Shown: one piece after another, positions 34,217 to 40,544 of the stretch
Layout: every line of letters starts with the position of its first letter
Numbering within the stretch: the stretch's first letter is position 1
Source of the DNA: an uncultured Myxococcales bacterium
GTDB taxonomy: Bacteria; Myxococcota_A; Bradymonadia; UBA7976; UBA1532
DNA: 40,544 nt
Direction of reading: 5' to 3'
Assembly (NCBI GenBank): GCA_903847385.1
Contig: CAINDO010000135.1
Coordinates: 1 to 40,544 of the forward strand
Position numbers and translations under genes: made by a program
The notes under the pieces: generated by a model
What the model saw: the letters and a program-made list of their open reading frames with translations, nothing else
Told to the model about the DNA's origin: nothing
The model's database searches: none

Positions 34217-34237
34217 GGCGGAACGCGGAATTCCGCC
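34217..34237. other. Inverted repeat upstream of the small secreted gene
   Basis: GGCGGAA and TTCCGCC form a 7-bp stem with a 7-base loop. There is no T-run on either strand. It lies between the 69-aa gene and the end of the next minus-strand gene and could slow transcription or bind a protein. Confidence 0.35.
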
Positions 34238-34333
34238 ACGGCGGCCCCCGTCAGGCGCGCATGCGCCCGACCGAGCGCGAGATCCCTAGCGAAGCAACAC
34301 GATGGGGAATTGAGGTCGACGCTGGGCAGTCGT

Positions 34334-34933
34334 TCAGAAGCGAGACGTCGCTGGCCCGTTCGGCGCCGCCTCAAACATCCGCCCCAACGCGCTGAGGCTC
34401 GCCCGACACGCGTCGCTTTGCATCGGCGGAACCGCCGCGCGCATCAGGACGAAGGCGTCCCCGGCGGGCCGGGCGCGGGTCGCGATGACAAAGGTCCGCT
34501 CGACCGGCGCGCCCTTTGCCGACCGGTCCACCGAGCGGAAGACGGTCAGACTTCCGTCCGCCAGCGCCGTGCGCTCGACCACCTGGACCCGGCCGGGCGT
34601 GCGGGCGATGAGCTTTCGGACCCTGGCCCGTGCCTTCGCTTCCGGGCCGCACACGAGCTCGAAGGACAGGTTGCTCGGCACCGGGCCGCCCGGCGCGCTG
34701 TAGCACTGCCGCGCCCGCGACCACATCGTCGGCACTTCGAACCGGACGAGCGCCGTGCCGCACGGTCCCTCGAGGGTCAAATCGCGTGCCTCGTAGAGCG
34801 TCGCGATGGCGCCGCCCAATGCCTCGTCGGGCTCGATTTCCTGGTCGGTGGGGACTGCCACGGCGACCGTGGGGACGGCGAGCGCGACGAGCAGGACCAG
34901 CCACCGCAGGGCGTCAGCCACAGGGCTGCGCAC
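34334..34933 (-). CDS. Secreted hypothetical protein
   Basis: About 199 residues from GTG 34933 (GTG 34921 or TTG 34939 are alternatives). The signal peptide is VADALRWLVLLVALAVPTVA followed by VAVP. The mature part has TLYEARDLTLEGPCGTALVR, PTMWSRARQCYSAPGGPVPS and NLSFELVCGPEAKARARVRK, then PPMQSDACRASLSALGRMF. Four Cys are likely paired. Not recognised. A much longer open frame reaches upstream to 35527, but the signal peptide and the unrelated frame upstream show that the real start is near 34933. The gene lies after the frameshifted membrane-protein locus, same strand. Confidence 0.6.
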   Translation of the reverse strand: MRSPVADALRWLVLLVALAVPTVAVAVPTDQEIEPDEALGGAIATLYEARDLTLEGPCGTALVRFEVPTMWSRARQCYSAPGGPVPSNLSFELVCGPEAKARARVRKLIARTPGRVQVVERTALADGSLTVFRSVDRSAKGAPVERTFVIATRARPAGDAFVLMRAAVPPMQSDACRASLSALGRMFEAAPNGPATSRF

Positions 34934-35094
34934 TCGCAAGCTTTCGCTTGGATTGCCGCGAACGAACGCAGAAAGACACCCACAGCCGCCCGAGCCGGGG
35001 CCATGGCGACCGGGATGGGGTGCGCCCCGCGCAACGACCGATTTCAGAGTCGAAGTCGCCACGAACACCCCCAGTTTGCAAGCCGATGCTGCGT

Positions 35095-35425
35095 TCATCG
35101 CATGAAGAAGACCAGGGAGAAGAAGTACAGGAGCGGCAGAACCCCGTGCAAGACGAGCGCCACGCCGGCGTAGACGGCGACGCGCGCCCAAAGGAGAGCG
35201 TGACCGGGTCGGCCGGGCAGCGCCCGCCGAACGCGGAAGGCGGCGTACGCCAGCGGCAGGTACCCCAGCAGCGACCACCCCGGCGGCAGGCAGGCGAGGA
35301 AGGAGGACCAAAGCGACGGTCGCGCGGTCCCGACTGCGGCTGCGGATGGCCTGCCGGACGACGACCGGGGTCGCGATGGGCGCGACCAGCGTGGCGGTGG
35401 CGGCGGGGATGAGGGCGAACTTCAT
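35095..35425 (-). pseudogene. Frameshifted small membrane-protein gene
   Basis: A strong start (GGAGGT, then ATG 35425) opens with MKFALIPAATATLVAPIATP, a hydrophobic leader, and continues to about 35325. In the +1 frame the rest becomes a convincing two-helix membrane protein: LWSSFLACLPPGWSLLGYLP, LLWARVAVYAGVALVLHGVL and PLLYFFSLVFFMR, with stop at 35095. That frame has no ATG, GTG or TTG before the first helix. Joining the halves at the GC-rich CGCGCG run near 35320-35330 gives a protein of about 109 residues. The break may be a real mutation, a read error or a programmed shift. Confidence 0.5.
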
Positions 35426-35474
35426 GTTCGGTGACCTCCGGCGTGGGGATGCCGGAGCTCCCGCGAGTTCCTTT
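35405..35474. repeat. Shared leader, copy 2 (see 34148-34215)
   Basis: Counterpart of the segment at 34148-34215, covering the first codons of the broken gene, its GGAGGT and the upstream region. The copies lie 1.26 kb apart in the same orientation. Confidence 0.55.
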
Positions 35475-35502
35475 CTGCCTGGATCCACGTGACGAGGTCC
35501 CC

Positions 35503-35522
35503 GCCAATCTGCCACGATTGGC
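35503..35522. promoter_or_regulatory. GCCAATC/GATTGGC dyad at the start of a small gene
   Basis: A perfect 7-bp inverted repeat around six bases ends three bases before ATG 35526. It takes the place of a ribosome-binding site, of which none is visible. It could be an operator on a leaderless gene or an RNA hairpin that covers the start. Confidence 0.5.
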
Positions 35523-35525
35523 ACC

Positions 35526-35846
35526 ATGTTGGCGCTCGGATCCCGACGCGTGGCGACGACGACCGCCGCCGCCCTGTTGCTGGTCGCGTTCGCTGGAGCG
35601 GCGCGAGCGCGGCCGCCGATCTGGTTTCGCGCCGACTACACTCGGGCCGAGTTGGCACGCATGAAATACGAGCGAGAGCTCGAGATCATCGAGCGCGGGC
35701 GGCGAGCGGTTCACCGAATGGCCGCCGCCGCGTCAGCACCCACGACCGTCCGAGGCGACGCGGACGCGGAGGCCAACCTGAGGCGGCTGAGCCAGGAAAT
35801 GGCCGACGAGGCGCTCGGGTTTGGTGGATCCGCGACCGAAGAGTAG
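35526..35846 (+). CDS. Secreted hypothetical protein (106 aa)
   Basis: Signal peptide VATTTAAALLLVAFAGAARA, then a charged, helical mature part (YTRAELARMKYERELEIIER, GDADAEANLRRLSQEMADEA) likely to be a coiled coil. No Cys and no known motif. No Shine-Dalgarno; an inverted repeat abuts the start. The last codons run into the recombinase remnant, so the original 3' end may have been altered by the insertion. Confidence 0.5.
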   Translation: MLALGSRRVATTTAAALLLVAFAGAARARPPIWFRADYTRAELARMKYERELEIIERGRRAVHRMAAAASAPTTVRGDADAEANLRRLSQEMADEALGFGGSATEE

Positions 35847-35847
35847 T

Positions 35848-36716
35848 CGTCGCGGGTCTACAACCCGCTGACCGACGACACGACCACCCCGAACCCGTCC
35901 ACCGGCTCGTCGACGGCAAGCTGGCCATCGACGAGGCCGCCGCGGTCGTCGTCCGGGACCTCTTCGCGGCGTACCTGCAGACCGGCGCGGCGCTCTAGGC
36001 CGCGGCCAGCCCTGGGACAAGAGCCGCGTGCTGACCGCACTGCGCTCGGCGGTGATGTGCGGCTGCATCAACGCCGACGACGAGGTCGTGGAGGGCCAGC
36101 ACGAGGGCATCGTAGACCGCGCGACCTGGGACTCGGCGCAGGCCCTGCTCGACGCTCGACCGGAGCAGGACCACCCTCCGAGTCGCAACCCGGACTACCT
36201 GCTCGCGGGCGTCGCGCGGTGCGGCTGCGGGGCCGCCCTGATCCCTGGAAGCGCGCGGTCGCCCGAGGGACCGTGCACCGCTACTACACCTGCGTCCGGA
36301 GGGCCAAGCGTGGCAAGGACGGCTGCCCGTCCAAGGGCTGGCCGGCCGACGCGCTGGAGGCCTTTGTGGTGGACCGCATCCGCAGCGTGACCGCTGATGG
36401 CGAGCTCGCCGGGGATGTCGCGGGCCGGCTCACGACGCGCATTGCCGAGCGGCGGACCACCGCCATGGGCCGGCGGAGAGCCAGGAACGCCGCCGCCGAC
36501 CGCGCCGAGCGCGAGGTGGGGCGGCTCGTGGACTCCCTGGCCGATGCGACCGCCGAGCACGCCCCGAACGCGGTCTTGGTGGGGGAGCTCGACGTCGCCG
36601 GCGCGACGGTCGTCCGCCTGCTGACCGCGCTCGCCGTGGACCGCCCCGTTGACGCACGCACCTTCGCCAAGCGCCACCGCACCGCAGTGGCCGCGGCCAC
36701 GAACCCGCGGCGCTGA
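35848..36716 (+). pseudogene. Large serine recombinase remnant
   Basis: Three frames must be joined. The first has LVDGKLAIDEAAAVVVRDLF with AAYLQTG, up to a stop at 35998. The second has PWDKSRVLTALRSAVMCGCI, VVEGQHEGIVDRATWDSAQA with LLDARP, then NPDYLLAGVARCGCGAAL, to about 36260. The third has HRYYTCVRRAKRGKDGCPSK with ADALEAFVVDRIRS, then a coiled-coil C-terminus to the stop at 36716. This is the Recombinase domain plus zinc ribbon of phage or ICE integrases and invertases. The N-terminal resolvase domain with the catalytic Ser is missing. So the gene is both truncated and frameshifted at least twice and cannot be active. Confidence 0.8.
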
Positions 36717-36785
36717 AACCCGCCGGTCGCAGGGCGCATTCTCATGTCGTGACGGTCCGGTCGCCCTCCCGAGCCTCACACGGTT

Positions 36786-36848
36786 CCCGGCGGCCAAAAC
36801 GTCGCTGCACCCGACGCGGCGCGGCCACTCGTGCCGGGGGCCGCTCTT
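36786..36848. repeat. 63-bp direct repeat, copy A
   Basis: Pairs with 38160-38222 in the same orientation. Shared blocks are CCCGGCGGCC, AAACGTCG, GCGGCCACTCGTGCC, GGGGCC and CTCTT. Within each copy CGTCG and CGACG can pair, with different spacers, so a conserved hairpin is possible. It starts 69 bp after the recombinase remnant and ends 3 bp from the stop of the next gene. Confidence 0.7.
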
Positions 36849-36851
36849 CCC

Positions 36852-37646
36852 TCACAACTCGTCTTCGAAGAGCAGCTCTTCGTAGAGGTCGAACATCAGG
36901 TCGGACGTGAGCGTCTCGGCCACGCCGTCCACGTAGAAGAGCGCTCCCTCGTTCTGCATGGCATCCCGGATGCGAGCCAACTCCACCGTCGTGGTCGCTC
37001 TGGGCGAATGCATCCGGACTGCGGTGTTGCCGGCCTGAACCAGGGAGTGGACGAGGTGGTCGATGAACTGGTCGACGATGAGGATGTCGTCCTCCACTTG
37101 GACCTCCCGTTCCAGCGGAAGAAGGCTCAGTTGGTAGCGCAACGCGTCTCGCTGCGTTGCCGTGAACAGCGCCGACCCCGACACCCTCAGGACTCCGCGA
37201 TGGCGCCCAATGTGTACCGCGACGCCGTCTATCGTCGCCGGGGTCACGATCAGATCGCCCGTCGGGTCCGGTTCTCGGGGCGCCCCCGAGTCGAGTGCCT
37301 CCAATGCGACGTGAATGGCCCCTGCCAGGTGCCGGCTTTGGAGATACGCAATGAAGCCCGCGAGATGCAGCTCTCCGTTGAACCGGAGAGCCAGCCAGGC
37401 CCCGGGAACGGACTCCCCGGGGCGTTGCAGGGCCCACCAATACGCACGATCAAACAGGACACCGCCCGGCAACGGGGGACCCAGCACGCGGCGCAGAAGA
37501 GTGGCGTCCGGCAGACGCCCCCGGGTGACCGCCGCCGTCGGACCCTGACTCGGCGGGCGGCATGGCGCCCAAACCTGTCCGAAGTCGTCGACGTGGAGGA
37601 CCTGGCCCTGCCGAAGCAGAAGGTCCTCAGAATCCCCTTGGTCCAC
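36852..37646 (-). CDS. Unknown 264-aa protein, possibly DUF4388/PATAN-like
   Basis: GTG 37646 has an excellent GGAGGT five bases before it, so the start is well supported. The N-terminus includes VLFDRAYWWALQRPGESVPG; the middle has FNGELHLAGFIAYLQSRHLA with GAIHVAL, which weakly recalls the DUF4388/PATAN pattern 'F.G.L....L..LLQ.L...+.tG.l.V'; then GVAVHIGRHRGVLRVSG and a strongly acidic helical tail (LYEELLFEDEL). No signal peptide or membrane segment. Codon use is less GC-extreme than in core genes. It lies between the two 63-bp repeats with a DUF433 gene upstream on the same strand. The domain suggestion is weak. Confidence 0.6.
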   Translation of the reverse strand: MDQGDSEDLLLRQGQVLHVDDFGQVWAPCRPPSQGPTAAVTRGRLPDATLLRRVLGPPLPGGVLFDRAYWWALQRPGESVPGAWLALRFNGELHLAGFIAYLQSRHLAGAIHVALEALDSGAPREPDPTGDLIVTPATIDGVAVHIGRHRGVLRVSGSALFTATQRDALRYQLSLLPLEREVQVEDDILIVDQFIDHLVHSLVQAGNTAVRMHSPRATTTVELARIRDAMQNEGALFYVDGVAETLTSDLMFDLYEELLFEDEL

Positions 37647-37814
37647 GACACACCTCCATTTTCCGAATACGTAGGCCGCAACGTATGCGTTTCAGCCCTT
37701 GCTCGAAAGTCGCGTGAACGAACGGTCCCGCCGGCACCCGAGCATGCTCACTGCGATCTTGCCAATTGTTCCCGTCACCGCCGCACGGAGCTGACGTGCG
37801 CTCAACGTTGACGC

Positions 37815-38054
37815 CTACCTGCCATCGTGCTCGCGCGGAATCTCAGTAGCAAACGCCACCACCGCGCAGATTTCGTCGAGCGTCAGGCCCAGGCAGTTCG
37901 CGTCGATCTCATCCGCCGTCTTGCCTGCGGCGAGGTTGTCGAGGACGACGGTGACCATGATGCGGGTGCCGCGGATGCAGGGGTGGCCGCCGCGGATGCA
38001 GGGGTGGCCGCCGCAGACGCCCCGAGTGGCCTCGATGTGGGGCGCGAGAAACAC
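37815..38054 (-). CDS. DUF433 protein with duplicated GGHPCIR motif
   Basis: A 79-residue protein from GTG 38054. It matches the DUF433 pattern: GGHPCIRGTRIMVTVVLDNL with AAGKTADEI, then LGLTLDEICAVVAFATEI. DUF433 proteins are small helix-turn-helix-like proteins, often antitoxins paired with a PIN-like DUF5615 toxin. No toxin gene is adjacent. The GGHPCIR heptapeptide at the start of the domain is present twice in tandem because of a 21-bp duplication, which should lengthen the N-terminal arm. The ribosome-binding site is poor, so the start is uncertain. Confidence 0.6.
   Translation of the reverse strand: MFLAPHIEATRGVCGGHPCIRGGHPCIRGTRIMVTVVLDNLAAGKTADEIDANCLGLTLDEICAVVAFATEIPREHDGR
37971..38012. 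repeat. In-frame 21-bp tandem duplication
   Basis: Two identical 21-base units (37971-37991 and 37992-38012), each starting GCGGATGCAGGGG and ending TGGCCGCC. On the minus strand each encodes GGHPCIR. Identity is complete, so the event is recent or under selection. Confidence 0.85.
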
Positions 38055-38159
38055 GGGCGAGATTGAAGCATTGGCGCCGCTGTTGATGGCAGCTGAAGCC
38101 GGCGTCGACGCGTCCTCGCTCCGGTGACAGCTTCCCACGCGGCCGCGCGGTGCACGGCC

Positions 38160-38222
38160 CCCGGCGGCCGAAACGTCGTGCCGCCGTGCGCGACGCGGCC
38201 ACTCGTGCCAGGGGCCACTCTT
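38160..38222. repeat. 63-bp direct repeat, copy B
   Basis: Partner of 36786-36848. The two copies bracket 1.3 kb holding the 264-aa gene and the DUF433 gene, both on the minus strand. Confidence 0.7.
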
Positions 38223-38291
38223 TCGTTGCGCGGCAGAAGCGACCGGACCGTCGCCTCTTCGCTTGATGGTGTCGGCGAGAAGCGTGTTCAT

Positions 38292-38325
38292 GTGGATGCG
38301 CCAAGACGACAACCGGCGCATCCAC
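38292..38325 (+). promoter_or_regulatory. Strong hairpin before the ribosome-binding site of the 95-aa gene
   Basis: GTGGATGCGCC (38292-38302) and GGCGCATCCAC (38315-38325) form a perfect 11-bp stem with a 12-base loop. AGGGAGG follows at once (38326-38332), then ATG at 38338. The placement suggests translation control, an operator, or the end of an upstream transcript; there is no T-run. Confidence 0.6.
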
Positions 38326-38337
38326 AGGGAGGCGAAG

Positions 38338-38625
38338 ATGCAGCAGGTCATTGGCTTCGAGACGACGTACACGGGCAACGAGCACCCCTACCTGGTCGGC
38401 TACCGCGTCAAGGTCATCGCGGTGCTGAAGGGCGCCGCGAGGCCGGACTTCGACCCCGATCTCCCGGGGATGCTGATCACCGACGACGAGATGCTCGCGC
38501 AGAACGGCGGCCTCACCGTTGAAGACCGCGTCGAGGTGCTGCCCTGGATCGCCCGGGAGCGCGACTGGAGCTTCTGCTCGTCGGATGTGCGGGTGTGGGA
38601 GTTGGCGCGATGGCCGATGGCTTGA
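38338..38625 (+). CDS. Hypothetical protein (95 aa)
   Basis: Starts MQQVIGFETTYTGNEHPYLV after an excellent AGGGAGG. The sequence VGYRVKVIAVLKGAARPDFD, ITDDEMLAQNGGLTVEDRVE and VLPWIARERDWSFCSSDVRV suggests a compact cytosolic beta-rich domain. No signal peptide, no transmembrane segment. Not recognised. It lies outside the repeat-bounded segment, divergent from the DUF433 gene. Confidence 0.65.
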   Translation: MQQVIGFETTYTGNEHPYLVGYRVKVIAVLKGAARPDFDPDLPGMLITDDEMLAQNGGLTVEDRVEVLPWIARERDWSFCSSDVRVWELARWPMA

Positions 38626-38881
38626 CCAGTTGCTGGCCTCTGATGCGCGCCGACTGACGAGAACACCGGCGCCGTCCGTTCGCCCACACGCCTTGGGCGC
38701 CGGACTTCTCCTGCGCGATGCATCCGCGAGGCGTCGCCCGGTGAGCGCGCCCACGACGGCGCTTGGCTATCGCGCAGGCGAGATTCACCGTTGACGGCGA
38801 ACAGGATCAAATCTAGGGTTCACGCCGTTACCGCCTGAGGGTTCGGCGGTGCTGTTCACCAACAGGGAAGTGCGTGCCCGT

Positions 38882-39196
38882 ATGAGAGTATTGATAACTA
38901 TGGCATTTGTGGCGACCATTCCGGCTTGCCACGCGCCCGTTCAAACGGCCGCGGTCTACCAAGTGGAGGGCGCCGAGTTTGCCAAGGGGATGTTCCTGGT
39001 AGCGCCGACCAGCGATGACCCCAGGTGTCAGATCCAGGTTCCGACGGCGACGGGCTACCGGGTCGTGAGCTGTAGCACCCAGTACGTCGTTGCTTGCGAC
39101 GCGACTCGAGCGGAAGGCCAGCCGCTCTGCAAACTCGCCACCGAGTCGGGTAGCGACCGCGACTCGTCGTATCCGAAGGGGAGTGTCGAGAAATGA
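38882..39196 (+). CDS. Small lipoprotein (104 aa), first of an overlapping pair
   Basis: MRVLITMAFVATIPAC is a short signal peptide with a lipobox-like TIPAC. The mature part has FAKGMFLVAPTSDDPRCQIQ and TGYRVVSCSTQYVVACDATR with four further Cys. An in-frame start at 38849 would add a poor N-terminus. The last codon and stop overlap the next ATG (ATGA), so the two lipoproteins are co-translated. Function unknown. The 256 bp upstream contain no gene that I can support. Confidence 0.65.
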   Translation: MRVLITMAFVATIPACHAPVQTAAVYQVEGAEFAKGMFLVAPTSDDPRCQIQVPTATGYRVVSCSTQYVVACDATRAEGQPLCKLATESGSDRDSSYPKGSVEK

Positions 39197-39552
39197 AGGC
39201 GTTCAAGCTCGGGTTCATTCTCCTCTGCGTCGGAGCGGCTGTGTCGGGGTGCGCGGCTCGCGAGACCCATCGGATCAGGGTCGTTCCGCGCTTTGTGCCG
39301 GAGGTGATTTCAGGCGGGCCCGCGGAACTTGGCGCGTCGACCGCGGCGGTTGCGCCCACCGTCTCCCCCACCTTCAGCGCGAAAGGCGTCTGGCTTTACC
39401 GTCTGGTGGAAACACCGACGCAAGGGGGCGGCACGTCTGTCACATCCTTGGAGATGATCTTCTGTCCGCCGATCGAGAACGACCTGTCCAAGTGTCGAGT
39501 GGGTCGAGTCTGGTCTGCCGACATCCACCCCATGGGAACCACGGCGCAGTAG
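39193..39552 (+). CDS. Small lipoprotein (119 aa), second of the pair
   Basis: MKAFKLGFILLCVGAAVSGC is a textbook lipoprotein signal with lipobox VSGC. The mature region is Thr/Pro/Gly-rich (STAAVAPTVSPTFSAKGVWL), then LYRLVETPTQGGGTSVTSLE and MIFCPPIENDLSKCRVGRVW. Two Cys are near the C-terminus. GGGGAG precedes ATG 39193. Tight linkage to the first lipoprotein suggests they act together, perhaps as an envelope complex. No family recognised. Confidence 0.7.
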   Translation: MKAFKLGFILLCVGAAVSGCAARETHRIRVVPRFVPEVISGGPAELGASTAAVAPTVSPTFSAKGVWLYRLVETPTQGGGTSVTSLEMIFCPPIENDLSKCRVGRVWSADIHPMGTTAQ

Positions 39553-39656
39553 CGCGGCGAACGTCCGCGGATGCCAGTTTGTTCGGCGACAACGAATGGC
39601 ATCGGGGCTTCGAACCCAAGGGGACGCAGCCGTAGCCATCGACTTCCGCTCTGAGC

Positions 39657-40388
39657 CTACCGCTGCCTGTCCCGATCGCAGGCTATGGCCGCAGCGTACG
39701 AGAGAGAGGCGCGGACGTCGTCGAGCGTGAGGCTCGGATACGCCGCGACGACCTCGTCAGGCGGGAGGCCCGCGGCGAGGTTGTCGAGCACCACCGAGAC
39801 CGGGATGCGCGTTCCGCGGATGCATGGACGTCCGTGGAAGACCTCCGCGTCAACCGAGACGCGGGCATTCGTCGCCGGACCAGGGAGGCGCGGCGCGGCG
39901 ATCGCCGCGGCGGCATAGGCAGCGGACAGCAAATCATCGATCCGTCGACCGTGGACACGGTCCCTAACGTGTGCGGGGCGGGCTCCGACGAGCTCGAGCG
40001 GGTGGACTGCGCCAGCGGTGAACTTCGCGACGGTTGACGCGAGGGCGCGGGACGAGCCGGACGGGAAGCAGACGACTGGAGTCAGCCCGGCTGCCACCCA
40101 TTGTGCCACGCGACCGCAGGCGACGATCTCCCGCACGCCGTAGATTTCGATGACCCGAGCGAGGAACGCGCGGGCCAAGAGGCGCACGTCCGTGTCGGGA
40201 TTCTCGTTGCGCTCGTGCTTGTCGACGGTCGCCCAAGGAACGGCGTTGCTCACTCCGTAGGCTTCGACGTCTTCGTCGGGCCATCGGGCCGCGAGCCCAA
40301 TGCGGATGGGCCCGCTGTGCCAGGGCGCGACGCATACGACGGTATCTCCGCCGGCACTGTGCCAAAGTCGCTTCGCAAGGCCGGCCAA
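39657..40388 (-). CDS. DUF433 domain fused to an N-terminal UDG-like region
   Basis: A 243-residue frame. The C-terminal 75 residues are clear DUF433 (VFHGRPCIRGTRIPVSVVLD, NLAAGLPPDEVVAAYPSLTL). The N-terminal 150 residues are not typical of DUF433; SNAVPWATVDKHERNENPDT, then YGVREIVACGRVAQ and VVCFPSGSSRAL follow the order of the Asn-motif, 'ivalGr.A' strand and 'hPS' motif of the uracil-DNA glycosylase superfamily. That resemblance is by eye. The only start is TTG 40388 after a weak GGGAA, with a stop 12 codons upstream. If the start is wrong, a DUF433-only product is possible. Confidence 0.5.
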   Translation of the reverse strand: MAGLAKRLWHSAGGDTVVCVAPWHSGPIRIGLAARWPDEDVEAYGVSNAVPWATVDKHERNENPDTDVRLLARAFLARVIEIYGVREIVACGRVAQWVAAGLTPVVCFPSGSSRALASTVAKFTAGAVHPLELVGARPAHVRDRVHGRRIDDLLSAAYAAAAIAAPRLPGPATNARVSVDAEVFHGRPCIRGTRIPVSVVLDNLAAGLPPDEVVAAYPSLTLDDVRASLSYAAAIACDRDRQR

Positions 40389-40489
40389 GTTCCCGGCGGC
40401 AGCTGCTGAGCGACAATTACATCACCCCATCAACGACAACGACATCGCCCCATCGTTCGATGTTGAAGTGGGGCTGACGAGCGCGCACG

Positions 40490-40510
40490 CCTGACCTGAA
40501 CTTGGTCAGG
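40490..40510. other. Inverted repeat near the right edge
   Basis: CCTGACC and GGTCAGG make a 7-bp stem with a 7-base loop. It lies about 100 bp upstream of the TTG of the DUF433 fusion gene; no gene is visible between them, so it could belong to its promoter region. Confidence 0.35.
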
Positions 40511-40544
40511 AGTCGCGAGTTGGTGACGAGAGACGCGCAGGTGA

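Noticed and set aside
34334..35527. A single 397-residue minus-strand protein
   Set aside because: It joins three unrelated stretches. The real secreted protein starts near 34933 with its own signal peptide, and the middle part is the wrong frame of a membrane-protein gene.
36786..38222. Classical integron attC sites
   Set aside because: The repeats lack the GTTRRRY/RYYYAAC core in either orientation, and no integron integrase is in the window.
37815..38378. A 187-residue version of the first DUF433 protein
   Set aside because: The added N-terminus crosses the 63-bp repeat and the hairpin and has no domain character; a start near 38054 gives the family length.

Overview
The window is very GC-rich (roughly 70% by eye) bacterial DNA with strong third-position GC bias, which is why long open frames occur opposite almost every real gene. 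Gene content points to a Myxococcota-like (former Deltaproteobacteria) organism: a serine/threonine protein kinase fused to a large AAA ATPase module, a nearly 3000-residue FG-GAP/carboxypeptidase-regulatory-repeat lipoprotein, a lone ExbD, a SahR-type regulator next to ahcY, and many small secreted lipoproteins. The assignment rests on gene style only. No rRNA, tRNA or CRISPR array was seen.

Left part (1-16.5 kb) looks like core chromosome. A minus-strand run holds a CPA2 cation/proton antiporter, 6-phosphofructokinase and the start of a repeat-bearing secreted protein. Then follow a BrkB/YihY membrane protein (+), a secreted agmatine-deiminase-fold protein (-), an alpha/beta hydrolase (-), an ACAD11-like acyl-CoA dehydrogenase (+), a ChrA-type transporter and a Ric/ScdA iron-sulfur repair protein (both -). 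Divergent from ric is sahR-ahcY (+), preceded by a near-perfect 22-bp palindrome lying between a plausible -35 and -10. This is a compact S-adenosylhomocysteine-sensing control unit. An SDR oxidoreductase (+), the kinase-AAA protein (-) and a 66-residue basic protein (-) follow.

Middle part (16.6-34 kb). The giant surface lipoprotein gene occupies 16669-25530. After it come a small unknown protein and an SMP-30/strictosidine-synthase-like beta-propeller. A BlaI-type repressor overlaps by ATGA a membrane protein that joins an M56 (BlaR1-like) protease to an FtsI-like transpeptidase domain. Divergent from it is a lone ExbD. A LysR regulator then precedes three co-directional genes: DJ-1/PfpI (Hsp31-like), a GFA-ABM-zinc-ribbon fusion, and an aldo-keto reductase. 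They look like a reactive-carbonyl response operon, with a 17-bp GTTGCA/TGCAAC dyad in front.

Right part (34-40.5 kb) looks accessory and partly decayed. It has small secreted proteins, two loci sharing an upstream region and signal-peptide start (one of them frameshifted), a serine-recombinase remnant spread over three frames, two 63-bp direct repeats bracketing a two-gene segment, two DUF433 proteins (one with an in-frame 21-bp duplication, one fused to an N-terminal domain that may be uracil-DNA-glycosylase-like), a strong hairpin before a small gene, and an overlapping pair of small lipoproteins.
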